Shown here piece after piece: positions 8,032 to 16,324 of a stretch of 34,284 nucleotides of DNA. Position 1 is the first letter of the stretch. Every line of letters starts with the position of its first letter. The DNA comes from a virus. The translations under genes were made by a program, and so were the position numbers. Where the stretch lies: positions 1-34,284 of IMG/VR virus record IMGVR_UViG_3300041415_000072, one strand, 5' to 3'. The notes below the pieces were generated by a model, which searched no databases, was not told the DNA's origin, and saw only the letters and a list, made by a program, of their open reading frames with translations.

Positions 8032-8292
8032 ATGTTGAGTGAAGAAAAAATACGGGCCATTCTTGAACATGAAAATTTGAAAATAATCCTTCCTCTTCCA
8101 TTGCATATTTTAAAGGAATTAGTTGAAAAGGGAGTTTATAAAAAAGAATCTGACGAAGATGAAATAGAGATTAAAATGCCTAATTTATCCCCAGATGTAC
8201 TTAATATGTATAAGGTTTATATAAAAATGGCTGAGGAAGGACATCCTCTAATTAAGATTGATACTCAAGAAGAACTATCTTGGAACGTTTAA
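8032..8292 (+). CDS. Unknown acidic protein, 86 aa
   Basis: Starts two bases after the upstream stop with an excellent AAGGAG ribosome site. The protein is soluble and acidic (MLSEEKIRAILEHENLKIIL... KESDEDEIEIKMPNLSPDVLNMYKVYIKMAEEG). Its 3' end overlaps the end of the convergent GNAT-like gene by 41 bases, so the two transcripts are complementary there. Unrecognised; paired with the 139 aa gene as a small inserted operon. Confidence 0.6.
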   Translation: MLSEEKIRAILEHENLKIILPLPLHILKELVEKGVYKKESDEDEIEIKMPNLSPDVLNMYKVYIKMAEEGHPLIKIDTQEELSWNV

Positions 8293-8731
8293 ATCCATGT
8301 TTTAAGAAAAACTTCTCGTTAGTTGAACACCACAGCACTCGAGGCGCACTTGTCTTTTCCTTTAGCGTTCTAACAAATTCGACTGCGTTGTCAATGCCTT
8401 CACCCTTACCCCAATATTCCTTGGCGATAGAGAAGGTGTTAACAAACAGGGTATTATCCAGAATATTGAGTTCCGCCCACAAATACCCTTGTATCTTCTT
8501 TTCCTTATCAATAAGCACGTAGAGAAAATTAGCGGGGTTATCTACTTGCTGTTCTTGATAATCTATAAATTGCTGAGGAGAAAAGGTGCGCCCCTTTACT
8601 GCTTCGATTAATTCGACTGGGATAAGCCTTGGGATTTTAAGCCTAACGAATTCCAATTCTGAAACATCTTTAACTTTTTGCTCTGTGGAATTTTCAAAAT
8701 TCTGTGATTTTGTCGCTGAATTAATTGTCAT
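8252..8731 (-). CDS. GNAT-like acetyltransferase-fold protein, 159 aa
   Basis: Residues about 66-120 read as a GNAT core: beta-strands NFLYVLIDKEKKIQGYLWAEL and TLFVNTFSIAKEYWGKGEGI, where WGKGEG is in the place of the acetyl-CoA-binding Q/RxxGxG/A motif A, and a C-terminal CSTNEKFFLKHGFKRSK that fits motif B. GNAT-fold proteins encoded among tail genes are known in several podovirus groups, where many are virion proteins with unproven catalysis. It is the last gene of the long head-tail operon, ATGA-overlapped with the 146 aa gene, and overlaps the convergent plus-strand gene by 41 bases. Enzyme activity uncertain. Confidence 0.65.
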   Translation of the reverse strand: MTINSATKSQNFENSTEQKVKDVSELEFVRLKIPRLIPVELIEAVKGRTFSPQQFIDYQEQQVDNPANFLYVLIDKEKKIQGYLWAELNILDNTLFVNTFSIAKEYWGKGEGIDNAVEFVRTLKEKTSAPRVLWCSTNEKFFLKHGFKRSKIVLLEYQS

Positions 8732-9168
8732 TGCGTCCCAATAATTCTTATATTGAAATTACCCGTTGTTGCTGCCACTGAATGGGCTATTTGGAAGTTA
8801 GTGGCCGTCGAGCTAATGGTAAGTGTTGCTGCAACCCAAGGAGCAACAGTTCCAGCTTGGAAATTGAGTGGAAATACATCTCCTATAGCGGCAGAAGAAG
8901 CCTTGGATAAAGCAGCGGTAATACAAGGAAGTCCAGTTGTAGCCCCACTTACACATACGATAAAAGCCCCAAAGTTCGCAATATTAGGAATATTTACTGC
9001 GGTATTGGTAATGGGTATTTCGAAGTAACTGGCGTCCTTATTATTTACGGCAAAGGCAATATCCTCATAAAGCCTGTTGAAGTAAGAGATAAAGAGGCTG
9101 TCGTCTTGAGGCACAATTGTGTTAGGCGGCAATAAGGGTAGTTGGTAAGGATTCGGGTTCAGAGTCAT
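8728..9168 (-). CDS. Tail-module structural protein, 146 aa
   Basis: ATGA overlaps with both neighbours. Pro-rich N-terminus (MTLNPNPYQLPLLPPNTIVPQD) followed by a helix (SLFISYFNRLYEDIAFAVNNKD) and then beta-rich Thr/Ala/Ile sequence to the C-terminus (LTISSTATNFQIAHSVAATTGNFNIRIIG). This helix-then-beta layout is common in small proteins encoded after the tail stopper gene in podovirus-like genomes, often fibre attachment factors. No named domain is certain. Confidence 0.55.
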   Translation of the reverse strand: MTLNPNPYQLPLLPPNTIVPQDDSLFISYFNRLYEDIAFAVNNKDASYFEIPITNTAVNIPNIANFGAFIVCVSGATTGLPCITAALSKASSAAIGDVFPLNFQAGTVAPWVAATLTISSTATNFQIAHSVAATTGNFNIRIIGTQ

Positions 9169-10811
9169 GGAGGGGTAAGTCTCCCTGCTGGCCTAGCCCA
9201 CAGTACAAAGCCCACGAACTGCATAAAAGAGTTCACATTGGGGTCTATCTCCATTTGTATGAACTCGCCTATGAGATTCACATAAATACGCTTGAAGGCA
9301 TAAGAACTATTTGTAGGTCCATCTAGAGTTAGAGTCTTTGTTAATGCAGATTTACTGCTATTATCCACATAGAAGTCGAGAGTTACCCATATGGGTGTTG
9401 CTATTGTAGATACTATTTTATAATAAATATCTATGTAACCGAATTGGACTTTCTGTCCTGCTTGGATAATGGGATTCCAACGAGTAGTTACAATAGTTGG
9501 GACAATGGAAGTTCCGTTGTCAGTTACCTCATCTCCATCATCCATATAATAGACATTTCCAGAAGTATCTCCTGCTAGAAGAATTGGAGCTCTAGACTGG
9601 TTATAATAAGAATTCCAGGCGGTATCTGTGTTATCCCAATCATTATCCGGACTTACATTAAATGAAGCCCAAGTCCTTCCACTTTGAGCATAAAAAAGCC
9701 CAAGACATGTCATAGGCACTTGGAAAGTATAAGTAGCCCAACTTTTCTCAAGGAAGTTATAGACTAACGCTTGGTCTGAACCAGGAGCTACATCGCCGAT
9801 GACTGGAAAATCATTACCACTAGAAACATAAAGAGTCCAAGTCTGGTTGAGGTTATCGTAACGCTGAGAGAAGGCTTGAGCATAATAAGCCTCACTAAAA
9901 GAAGACTCATAATAATCGATAATGGGGATATCATAGCGTTGGACATTCGTGCCATCGCAAGCGATAAGTCCAGTTGCTCCAATTGAAGTAACTCTTTCGT
10001 CATATTCAACGGAGGCATAAGGAGTGTTAGTAGACTTACTGTCATTGACTTTATCCCAACGGAAAGGGTTAGTCTCGTTACCAGTATAGCGGAAAAGCCA
10101 AGTACTATGAGTAAAGAAGACCACAAGCACATCTCTTAAGAACTCTGCCGAGAGAATAACATCGCTTGTAGGGGCTTCTATAAAGCCTCCATTTCCTGCG
10201 ACATCAACAAGAAAATTAGAGGGATTTTGAAGCGCACTCCAATAGATGGCTTGGTTCTCTGGGAAAGAGGATGAACTTAACTTAGGACGAATAAGAAGCA
10301 GTCTATTCTTATACACCTTTACATCTAGAGCATAAGTAATGGTGACGCCAGTTCTAACGGTAATTGTAGGAGTAGCTGCTACAGTCCCATCATAAGTGGT
10401 GATATTGTCTTTATTATTGGTCATGTAGAGAAGATTGCCTACATTTGAGGTAGGCTGCCAATTAGTCCAATTGAAGAAGTTGGTGATATTTCCGGTAAAG
10501 GTGGCTAAAGAGGGGGTAAGGAAAGTGTTAGTTCCAACATCATAGAGATAGAGGTTTGCAGTAGTACCAGCTAGAAGAGATACAACTCCTGTAGAAGCAT
10601 TGATATACTGCATAAGTCCCATGACGGGATTTGTGTCTGCGAGTTGATTTCCATAGATGGAAGAACCAGCTCTTTTATTAACTGTTCCTCGATAGACATA
10701 AGCATTGACCAAGGGTTCGAAGGCATCAATCGGCCTTATCCAACTTTGTAAATAGTTATGAAGTCCAGTCTTGAATTCGGTAATTGGGAAGGGCTGATAA
10801 GCATTAGCCAT
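9165..10811 (-). CDS. Large tail (stopper/tubular-type) protein, 548 aa
   Basis: Begins MANAYQPFPITEFKTGLHNYLQSWIRPIDAFEPLVNAYVYRGTVNKRAGS, a start typical of phage proteins that line up receptor-binding or stopper components on the portal-adaptor ring. The body is beta-rich with many Trp/Tyr/Asn (repeated FNWTNWQ, VLYN... WATYTF), consistent with a beta-propeller-like fold, and lacks membrane segments. TAATG overlap with the 191 aa gene and ATGA overlap with the next. Position downstream of the adaptor gene supports a tail-hub or stopper role. The fold assignment is inference. Confidence 0.6.
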   Translation of the reverse strand: MANAYQPFPITEFKTGLHNYLQSWIRPIDAFEPLVNAYVYRGTVNKRAGSSIYGNQLADTNPVMGLMQYINASTGVVSLLAGTTANLYLYDVGTNTFLTPSLATFTGNITNFFNWTNWQPTSNVGNLLYMTNNKDNITTYDGTVAATPTITVRTGVTITYALDVKVYKNRLLLIRPKLSSSSFPENQAIYWSALQNPSNFLVDVAGNGGFIEAPTSDVILSAEFLRDVLVVFFTHSTWLFRYTGNETNPFRWDKVNDSKSTNTPYASVEYDERVTSIGATGLIACDGTNVQRYDIPIIDYYESSFSEAYYAQAFSQRYDNLNQTWTLYVSSGNDFPVIGDVAPGSDQALVYNFLEKSWATYTFQVPMTCLGLFYAQSGRTWASFNVSPDNDWDNTDTAWNSYYNQSRAPILLAGDTSGNVYYMDDGDEVTDNGTSIVPTIVTTRWNPIIQAGQKVQFGYIDIYYKIVSTIATPIWVTLDFYVDNSSKSALTKTLTLDGPTNSSYAFKRIYVNLIGEFIQMEIDPNVNSFMQFVGFVLWARPAGRLTPP

Positions 10812-11386
10812 TAATATCCTATTACAATGTATACAATACTTCCTGAGCCACCACCGTTATTGCATTTAACCTGGAAGTTGTTAAGCGCTGTTGTCCCAAT
10901 ATATTGAATTTGGTGGGTTAAATCAGCTGCATAGGGAATTGCAATAGCACCTAGAACAGCATTAGGAAAAGCAAGAGAAAATGTAACGGTAACTGTAGTA
11001 TTATTGAATGCAACGCCTCCTGTAGTCCCAAACCTTATCTGCAATCCTCCTGGCAACATCCCTTGTCCAGAAGAAGCCGTAAGAAGGCTGTTAGTTATCT
11101 GCATATCTGCGACGGCATTCTTATAAAAGAGCTCTGCGTTAGTTACAGTCTTTGGATAAGCCGAAGCAACAAAACCACTAATAGCAGGAGAAGCAACTAC
11201 TTGGTAATAGTCTACCCGGTTATGTAAGCCTCCATTAGTAGCATCTGTCATAGTGATGTGATTTCTGGAAAACCCAATTCCAGTACCCGTAGTACCAGAG
11301 TCAATCGCTGCAAAGTTACCAAGAATTTGCCCTTGGCTTGTTGAAATTAGGTCTGTGCTTAGTGGAATATTATTATTGTAAGCCAT
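10811..11386 (-). CDS. Fibre-type protein with gp53-like C-terminal domain, 191 aa
   Basis: The C-terminal half has the pattern of the gp53-like fibre C-terminal domain: LPGGLQIRFGTTGGVAF, then VTVTFSLAFPNAVLG, and a final strand SIVYIVIGY. In that family the motif GGLxIxxG begins a beta-sandwich at the fibre tip. The N-terminal half is Ser/Thr/Asn-rich. TAATG overlaps with both neighbours. It sits between the adaptor and the 548 aa tail gene, so it may be a short tail-associated fibre or decoration protein. Domain call moderate. Confidence 0.6.
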   Translation of the reverse strand: MAYNNNIPLSTDLISTSQGQILGNFAAIDSGTTGTGIGFSRNHITMTDATNGGLHNRVDYYQVVASPAISGFVASAYPKTVTNAELFYKNAVADMQITNSLLTASSGQGMLPGGLQIRFGTTGGVAFNNTTVTVTFSLAFPNAVLGAIAIPYAADLTHQIQYIGTTALNNFQVKCNNGGGSGSIVYIVIGY

Positions 11387-12282
11387 TAGAACCTCGGGAC
11401 TCCTTGTTGGTCTGTGTATTCTTGGATAGTGCGGCTGAGAGCCACGTTTTCATACCTCTTTAGCAGAGCATAATAGCGCTCGTAGTTCTCCATATCTCCT
11501 CTGTCGGAGAATATCTCTACAGCAGCTCCATAAGCGATTAGAGGCCCCCATTCGGGCTGTGCAGGCGTATCTGTAGCATTAATCAGCTCTGTAGGGTTAA
11601 TGAACCCTTGCATTTGTATTTGGTATACTTGGTCAGGCACCGGCATAAAAGTAAACTGGTTCTCGAAGAAGAGAACGCCTTGAGGACGGTTACCTTGGTA
11701 GGCTATGTACTTATCGTAGACGGTAAGTGTGGCTGCCGGGGCATTCTGGAAGGTCGCGCTGAAAGCACCCGTAATGTAATTAATTGTCCCAAAGCCAGTT
11801 CCCCCTGGAGCTTGGTCTACTAACACCCCACTTCCATTATCTTGCAGCACTTGGACGCTATCCGTAATGAAGTAACTGCCTGGGATAATGGGAAAGCCTT
11901 GAGTGTTGCCTGTGAAGGTGAATTGAGCCCCTGTGCCTGCTGCTACTGAATCTACGCTGTATTGCTGTGGCCAGTCTTGGTAAAAAATGTCTGGGTCTTC
12001 ATAAAAGATAAGTGGGAAGCCATCTGCATAAGCCCCGGGAGAGTCGGTTAGAAAGGTGCTTGAGGGGAATGGATAGACATTTATCCCTGGAGTTGTCTTA
12101 AAGGCCAAGAAGTTGTTTTGTATCTGGACTTTCAACTCAGAGGGCATTGTAAAGGCCAAGTATTGATTAATATAATCAACGACCGCTTGGTCCGAGAGTT
12201 GGTCGCCAGATGGCGTGCCAGTTACGGCACGTGTCTTGGCGATGATGTTTGTAAGAGTCCAGGTGGTAGTGGTATATACCAT
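11386..12282 (-). CDS. Head-tail adaptor-like protein, 298 aa
   Basis: N-terminal sequence TWTLTNIIAKTRAVTGTPSGDQLSDQAVVDYINQYLAFTMP (about residues 7-47) is the helix pair typical of phage adaptor proteins that plug onto the portal ring; the rest is beta-rich, and the C-terminus is a helix (AYGAAVEIFSDRGDMENYERYYALLKRYENVAL). Order in the operon, capsid then adaptor then tail, fits. It is longer than many adaptors, with an extra beta domain in the middle. TAATG overlap with the 191 aa gene. Function inferred from these features. Confidence 0.6.
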   Translation of the reverse strand: MVYTTTTWTLTNIIAKTRAVTGTPSGDQLSDQAVVDYINQYLAFTMPSELKVQIQNNFLAFKTTPGINVYPFPSSTFLTDSPGAYADGFPLIFYEDPDIFYQDWPQQYSVDSVAAGTGAQFTFTGNTQGFPIIPGSYFITDSVQVLQDNGSGVLVDQAPGGTGFGTINYITGAFSATFQNAPAATLTVYDKYIAYQGNRPQGVLFFENQFTFMPVPDQVYQIQMQGFINPTELINATDTPAQPEWGPLIAYGAAVEIFSDRGDMENYERYYALLKRYENVALSRTIQEYTDQQGVPRF

Positions 12283-12284
12283 TA

Positions 12285-12698
12285 TTAAGCCGCTTTTTTA
12301 TGTACTGTTCTGCATTGGAAGATGTACTTATATCCAGAGACGTAATGCTCTTGAAAACCAGCTAAGTTCTTTCTGTAGGCATACTGTGGTTCGCGACAGC
12401 CTTCTAAGTGCTCGATAATCTCAACAGGCAACTCATACTCTTGTCCATGTACCAGCTTATAAAGCTTTAAGGGATGAGTTTTGCTTGAGTAATGGAAGTC
12501 TAAGGGGTAGCCGGGGTCTCTATTATTAATGAAGATGACCTTGCGGTATTCCGGTATGCCCTTTGCTATAACGATTTGCTCTGGGTCTTTGCTGTCTGTA
12601 GGCTCGAACCCTTCTGGGTTCTCCTTCAGTATGTTCTCTTCAATAACTTCGGATTTAGCGTCGTTGAGTCTTGGATATTTTCTTCTTTGTTTTGCCAT
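12285..12698 (-). CDS. Head-region protein, 137 aa
   Basis: Starts MAKQRRKYPRLNDAKSEVIEENIL, then an acidic linker and a conserved-looking core: KVIFINNRDPGYPLDFHYSSKTHPLKLYKLVHGQEYELPVEIIEHLEGCREPQYAYR. Proteins with a NNRDPGxPL... LPLEVIEHL core recur between capsid and adaptor genes in N4-gp56-type phages, but I know no function. AGGAAA ribosome site 5-6 bases upstream. It ends three bases before the adaptor start. Structural role inferred from position. Confidence 0.55.
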   Translation of the reverse strand: MAKQRRKYPRLNDAKSEVIEENILKENPEGFEPTDSKDPEQIVIAKGIPEYRKVIFINNRDPGYPLDFHYSSKTHPLKLYKLVHGQEYELPVEIIEHLEGCREPQYAYRKNLAGFQEHYVSGYKYIFQCRTVHKKAA

Positions 12699-12710
12699 AT
12701 AAATTTTCCT

Positions 12711-13073
12711 TTATAAAACGTTTTGCCAAGGTGTGTTGAAAGTCTGGGTCCCCACCGTTTGTACGGGAGGTTCACCAGTATCTATGCAAATGACCCCGCC
12801 ACTTGTATAAGTAGGGAAATTTGTCGTATTAACATTCACCGTAAATTGTGTAGAACTCGGAACGCTTTCTATAAGTGCGGTTATCCCATTGATAGGGGTC
12901 ATGCCTTTCACTTGCTTGAAAGTTACGCTCGTAATTCCAATATCTTGGGTTGTAAATGGGTAAGCAGCGCAGGTAACTGTGGCTACTGAATCATTAGTTA
13001 TTCCCGTAATAGGATAAACAGTCTCCAGCCACTCATTCGGTGAAGGATAAGTAACTGAAGGAGGATTGCCCAT
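12711..13073 (-). CDS. FCCH-like beta-domain virion protein, 120 aa
   Basis: A single domain from about residue 17 to 108: it carries VTFKQVKGMTPINGITALIE, then FTVNVNTTNFPTYTSGG. This pattern (VxGMTxINGxxxxV... FTxDxxxTxFxxYTSGG) matches the phage proteins annotated with a ubiquitin-activating enzyme E1 FCCH-like domain; in phages it is a small beta-barrel with no link to ubiquitin. The same domain sits in the 240 aa protein just upstream, so the two are likely paralogous virion decoration or fibre proteins. The terminator-like hairpin at 13083 lies between them. Confidence 0.6.
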   Translation of the reverse strand: MGNPPSVTYPSPNEWLETVYPITGITNDSVATVTCAAYPFTTQDIGITSVTFKQVKGMTPINGITALIESVPSSTQFTVNVNTTNFPTYTSGGVICIDTGEPPVQTVGTQTFNTPWQNVL

Positions 13074-13082
13074 TTCTCACCT

Positions 13083-13108
13083 AAAAATAACCCCCGGTTT
13101 CCCAGGGG
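13083..13108 (-). terminator. Intrinsic terminator candidate, minus strand
   Basis: On the minus strand CCCCTGGGAAACCGGGGG forms a short GC-rich hairpin followed by TTATTTTT. It lies between the 240 aa decoration-like gene and the 120 aa gene, so it could partly stop transcription after the capsid genes and keep them more highly expressed than the tail genes. Confidence 0.55.
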
Positions 13109-13114
13109 CATGTA

Positions 13115-13837
13115 TTATGCGCTTGTCCAATCGGCATCTAAGTAAGCCGTGTATTGCCAAACGTCACTTGTTGTAACCATTACAGAAGTACCTAATGTAA
13201 GACCAATTGTCGCCTCGTTATAGAGGGGAGCATTGAGTACTTGAGAGGTATTTGTCTGTGCTGGAGGGAATCCCGGGGCATTGCCCGAAGTGATAAGTCC
13301 CCCTTGGAGAGCGGGTATCCCAGTGATAATGTTTGCAATACCACCACTTGTATAAGTAGAGAAGTTGGAAGTATTGATATTCACTGTAAAGCTCGTTCCG
13401 CCAGATGCACTCTGCACAACACCACTAAGTGTGTTGATTTGAGTCATCCCTTTAACACCGTGGAAGGTGACTACAGTTACTCCATAGTCAGCAGTTGTAA
13501 AGCTGTTGGCAGCAGTAATAACTGCATTGGCAGCATTTGAAATCCCTGTAACTGTTAAGTTAGAAGTAGGGAATAACGAAGCGTCTGCTGTTTGGTAAGG
13601 AGTTACGCCGTTGCTTGAGATATAGCTGATAACTGGAGCACCTGAAGTGGTTGTCCAGAGATAAGCCGACGCGTTAACCATGTCGTCCCACCACTCAACG
13701 ATTTGAACTCCGTTGGTGTTTCCTGTGATTTTGGTTTTATTTTCCATTCTGAAGTAGTTTGGAACGAAACCAAGTCCAAGGTTTTGAGCAGCTCCCCCAG
13801 TAGTTACTGTAAGAGTGCCTTTTCTAAAAATTGCCAT
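13115..13837 (-). CDS. Capsid-adjacent protein with FCCH-like domain, 240 aa
   Basis: Encoded directly after the major capsid gene. N-terminal part MAIFRKGTLTVTTGGAAQNLGLGFVPNYFRMEN is beta-rich; about residues 95-175 hold the FCCH-like domain (VTFHGVKGMTQINTLSGVV then FTVNINTSNFSTYTSGG), and the C-terminal part returns to a beta pattern ending in WQYTAYLDADWTSA. The outer parts resemble head fibre or decoration proteins with an inserted domain. The 120 aa downstream gene is mostly that same domain. Virion location inferred from position next to the capsid gene. Confidence 0.6.
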   Translation of the reverse strand: MAIFRKGTLTVTTGGAAQNLGLGFVPNYFRMENKTKITGNTNGVQIVEWWDDMVNASAYLWTTTSGAPVISYISSNGVTPYQTADASLFPTSNLTVTGISNAANAVITAANSFTTADYGVTVVTFHGVKGMTQINTLSGVVQSASGGTSFTVNINTSNFSTYTSGGIANIITGIPALQGGLITSGNAPGFPPAQTNTSQVLNAPLYNEATIGLTLGTSVMVTTSDVWQYTAYLDADWTSA

Positions 13838-13847
13838 AATTACATCC

Positions 13848-14786
13848 TTAAATTGTTGAGGTTAGTCTGGTTATCCAGTTGTCATTAAGGATGCGAGTTG
13901 TAAATGGGTATTTATAGCCCACAGTACCTCTCTGGTTGAGCGGGTCAGCAGTTCCGGAAGCCCCTAGAGGTTTCACAATAAACTCTGCTTCTTTCGCTCC
14001 AAGACGAACTACTCCATAAGCCTCTTGTCCTAATATGAACGAAGAGTAGACTGGAGTTGCTGCGCCGTTGTTATAACCGTTGGTGTTTAAGAGCCAGCGT
14101 ACGTTTCGAGTTGCGCCCCACTCTGCTTCCAATGCGTTCATTGGATTTGGGTAGTTTGCAGCTTGAATAAATGAGCTGACAGCTTCCAAGTCGGATTGCA
14201 AATCGACACTCATAAAGCCCCAATAGCTTGAACGTACTGGACTTGTGCCGAACTTGTTTTCGCCAGGGAGTGGGTTCGTGTGGAGGCGAGCATTGCCTTG
14301 ACGTAGAGCCACAATCGCAGTCTGGATGTCTGCGTCTGTAATCTCTGTTGGGGTATTTCCATTGAGACCATGAGAGCAGGCGATTGTAGAAGCCGTAGAG
14401 ACCATCATGTCGCGGATAAGCGTATCCAGCGTAAGTCCAAGTTGGAGCGATAGGACTTTCGTTGCCTCATTGAGAACACGGTCTTGCACGACGTAACTAA
14501 CTTGGTCTGTGATAGTTACGAATGAGCCGTAGAACTGAATTTGTGCTTTAAAGTCAGTTACTCCGAGTTGGTCTCCTGGAGGAGTTTGTCCATCCGTTAG
14601 GGGAACAGTCGCCGCGCTGAGAGTAGAATAACGTCTGAAAACCATTTGGTCCCCAGAGTTAAGCGGTATTTGCCTCTTTTGAGCGAACAAGTCATAGATA
14701 AAATAGGGGCGGGCGAGGGCCAGCAACAATCTATCAAAGTATGTTCTTACTTCTGGAGGCAATTGAGTAAGGGTTGTAATTGCCAT
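13848..14786 (-). CDS. Major capsid protein, N4-gp56 type, 312 aa
   Basis: Recognised by overall sequence texture and order: TQLPPEVRTYFDRLLLALARPYFIYDLFAQKRQIP at the N-terminus, GDQMVFRRYSTLSAATVPLTDGQTPPGDQLG, then an HK97-fold-like body with helical spine (LNEATKVLSLQLGLTLDTLIRDMMVSTAS) and the SFILGQEAYGVVRLGAKEAEFIVKPLGASG segment near the C-terminus. This matches the N4-gp56 family of HK97-fold capsid proteins. It follows the scaffold gene by about 25 bases with an AGGAAAT ribosome site. It forms the icosahedral shell. High confidence in family, moderate in details. Confidence 0.85.
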   Translation of the reverse strand: MAITTLTQLPPEVRTYFDRLLLALARPYFIYDLFAQKRQIPLNSGDQMVFRRYSTLSAATVPLTDGQTPPGDQLGVTDFKAQIQFYGSFVTITDQVSYVVQDRVLNEATKVLSLQLGLTLDTLIRDMMVSTASTIACSHGLNGNTPTEITDADIQTAIVALRQGNARLHTNPLPGENKFGTSPVRSSYWGFMSVDLQSDLEAVSSFIQAANYPNPMNALEAEWGATRNVRWLLNTNGYNNGAATPVYSSFILGQEAYGVVRLGAKEAEFIVKPLGASGTADPLNQRGTVGYKYPFTTRILNDNWITRLTSTI

Positions 14787-14811
14787 TTTTATTTCCTAAT
14801 ATTTAGCAGAC

Positions 14812-15627
14812 TCAGATGCTCTCCAAGTGCTTCGAGGCCATTTTCATAAAGTCCGCATCACTCATCGTCGCGTAGTAGTCGGCCTTGCTTAAGACGCTTT
14901 GGCCACCCGTCTGAGCCAGGGTTCCCGGCTTACGAGCGTTTTCGACCATTCTTTGAGCATCAATGCTCTTTTGCGATGGAGCTGTGGGCTGTTTCAATTG
15001 AGCCTCTAGTTCTTGAATTCTCTGGTTTTTCTCTTGGAGCTCTTGGTGTCTCTTGGCATACTGGTATGCGAAAAGAGCCTTGTTCTCGGCACCCTTGAGT
15101 CCTTGGAGGAAAACCGGGTCTGTCTCTGCTAATTGTTTCCCGTATTTTGTTAATACATCGGCATAGTCGGGATGGCTGCTAACTACTTGAAGCTCTTCGA
15201 TTTTCTCGTTATAAGCCTGTTCTCTAGCTTCCCAAGCCTTTCTGAGTTCTCCAACATTCGGGATTTCTCCATCCTCCATGCCGTCGAACATCTTTTTGGG
15301 CTGTTGTTCTTGAGGTCTTTGGCCTTGAGCTAAGTTCGCTCGCAACATGTCAAGCTGAAGCTGGTGCTCCCGCTTTTCTGCTTCCCTCTCTGCCTTTAAG
15401 CGTTCTACACTCTCAGTAAGGGCTTTGAAGTTGCGTTCTTGTGCTGACTCTTGAGCAGGGGCTTCAGGTACACTTTCTTTTGTACTTTCGGCCTCTACCG
15501 GAGGAGTTGGCATGGGGAACTCTTCACCTTGCACTTCTCTTTGAAAGGAGTTTTGCTCTACTTGTTGCTCCACGGCGGCTGGAGTCTCTACTTCGCCCGT
15601 ATCGTAAATCTCTGTAGCGGCTGACAT
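14812..15627 (-). CDS. Scaffolding protein, 271 aa
   Basis: Highly charged, Glu/Gln/Ala-rich and predicted helical almost throughout, with an acidic Pro-rich N-terminal 65 residues (TPPVEAES..., PEAPAQESAQER) and two coiled-coil blocks (about 68-100 and 190-210, KNQRIQELEAQLKQ). The C-terminus contains a basic and helical capsid-binding-like tail (SKADYYATMSDADFMKMASKHLESI). Composition, length and position immediately before the capsid gene are those of an assembly scaffold, which organises capsid subunits and leaves the mature head. Confidence 0.8.
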   Translation of the reverse strand: MSAATEIYDTGEVETPAAVEQQVEQNSFQREVQGEEFPMPTPPVEAESTKESVPEAPAQESAQERNFKALTESVERLKAEREAEKREHQLQLDMLRANLAQGQRPQEQQPKKMFDGMEDGEIPNVGELRKAWEAREQAYNEKIEELQVVSSHPDYADVLTKYGKQLAETDPVFLQGLKGAENKALFAYQYAKRHQELQEKNQRIQELEAQLKQPTAPSQKSIDAQRMVENARKPGTLAQTGGQSVLSKADYYATMSDADFMKMASKHLESI

Positions 15628-15657
15628 TGCATTCCTTTAAGGTGCATGTTCTAGTCT

Positions 15658-16026
15658 CTAAGACAGCAAGACTCCCATCTTGCGTCCTGTTTCCGCGAGT
15701 TCCGGAGAGAAGTCTTTAGAGTCGTCGGACAATAAAGACGGGTCTAAGGGAACGTCGGGAGGTATTGATAACTCTGGCTCAAAGCGGAATATGCCTTTAG
15801 AATTGTCTACGTACCAAACTAGAAGGCCGATAATCTTTGGAGGTTTTTGTCTATAGAAGCGAAACGACTGTCTAAATACGCCCGGACGAGCTTTGTCTTC
15901 TTTTGCGGCGAAGACAACATAAAAAGGCGCCTTATCTTGCTTGAGGTTATTCGCAAACTCTTCAGCCTTTGCCCAGACATCGCTCCCCCATTGTTCTCGT
16001 GCTTCGTGGATGGTTACTGCTGACAT
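15658..16026 (-). CDS. Head-region protein, 122 aa
   Basis: GGAGC ribosome site before ATG. Soluble alpha/beta sequence: MSAVTIHEAREQWGSDVW, then strands FYVVFAAKED, VFRQSFRFYRQKPPKIIGLLVWYVD, and a Pro/Asp-rich C-terminus. No enzyme motif seen. It lies between the His-rich 98 aa gene and the scaffold gene in the head operon. Function unknown. Confidence 0.55.
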   Translation of the reverse strand: MSAVTIHEAREQWGSDVWAKAEEFANNLKQDKAPFYVVFAAKEDKARPGVFRQSFRFYRQKPPKIIGLLVWYVDNSKGIFRFEPELSIPPDVPLDPSLLSDDSKDFSPELAETGRKMGVLLS

Positions 16027-16027
16027 T

Positions 16028-16324
16028 TCAATGCTCCGCTGAGCCTTCCCAATTGTAGTGTTTGAATTGTCCGTGAATCTTCTTCTCGTCGGACTTCATG
16101 CCTGCTGCACCTGCTTGACCCATGGCGATATTTGCTGCTTCGCCTTTAAAGTCACCCAGACCCATGCTCATTTCGCTCTCGCCATGACCGGGGAGAGGTT
16201 GATGAGGACGGTCTTCTTCATGCTTATAGAGCATGTGAGGTGAGTGAGCTTCGTGTTCCTTAGCAAGATGATACTTTAGACCGTGCTCAGCCATGACATC
16301 TGTGTGATGTGCTTTCTTTTTCAT
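16028..16324 (-). CDS. His-rich small protein, 98 aa
   Basis: ATGA overlap with the 62 aa gene. Very rich in His, Met, Gly and Glu (MKKKAHHTDVMAEHGLKYH, LYKHEEDRPHQPLPGHGE) and probably disordered, with a Gly/Ala segment (AANIAMGQAGAAGMKSD). No known domain. The His content suggests metal or nucleic-acid contact, but that is speculation. One of a run of five small genes at the front of the head operon. Confidence 0.5.
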   Translation of the reverse strand: MKKKAHHTDVMAEHGLKYHLAKEHEAHSPHMLYKHEEDRPHQPLPGHGESEMSMGLGDFKGEAANIAMGQAGAAGMKSDEKKIHGQFKHYNWEGSAEH

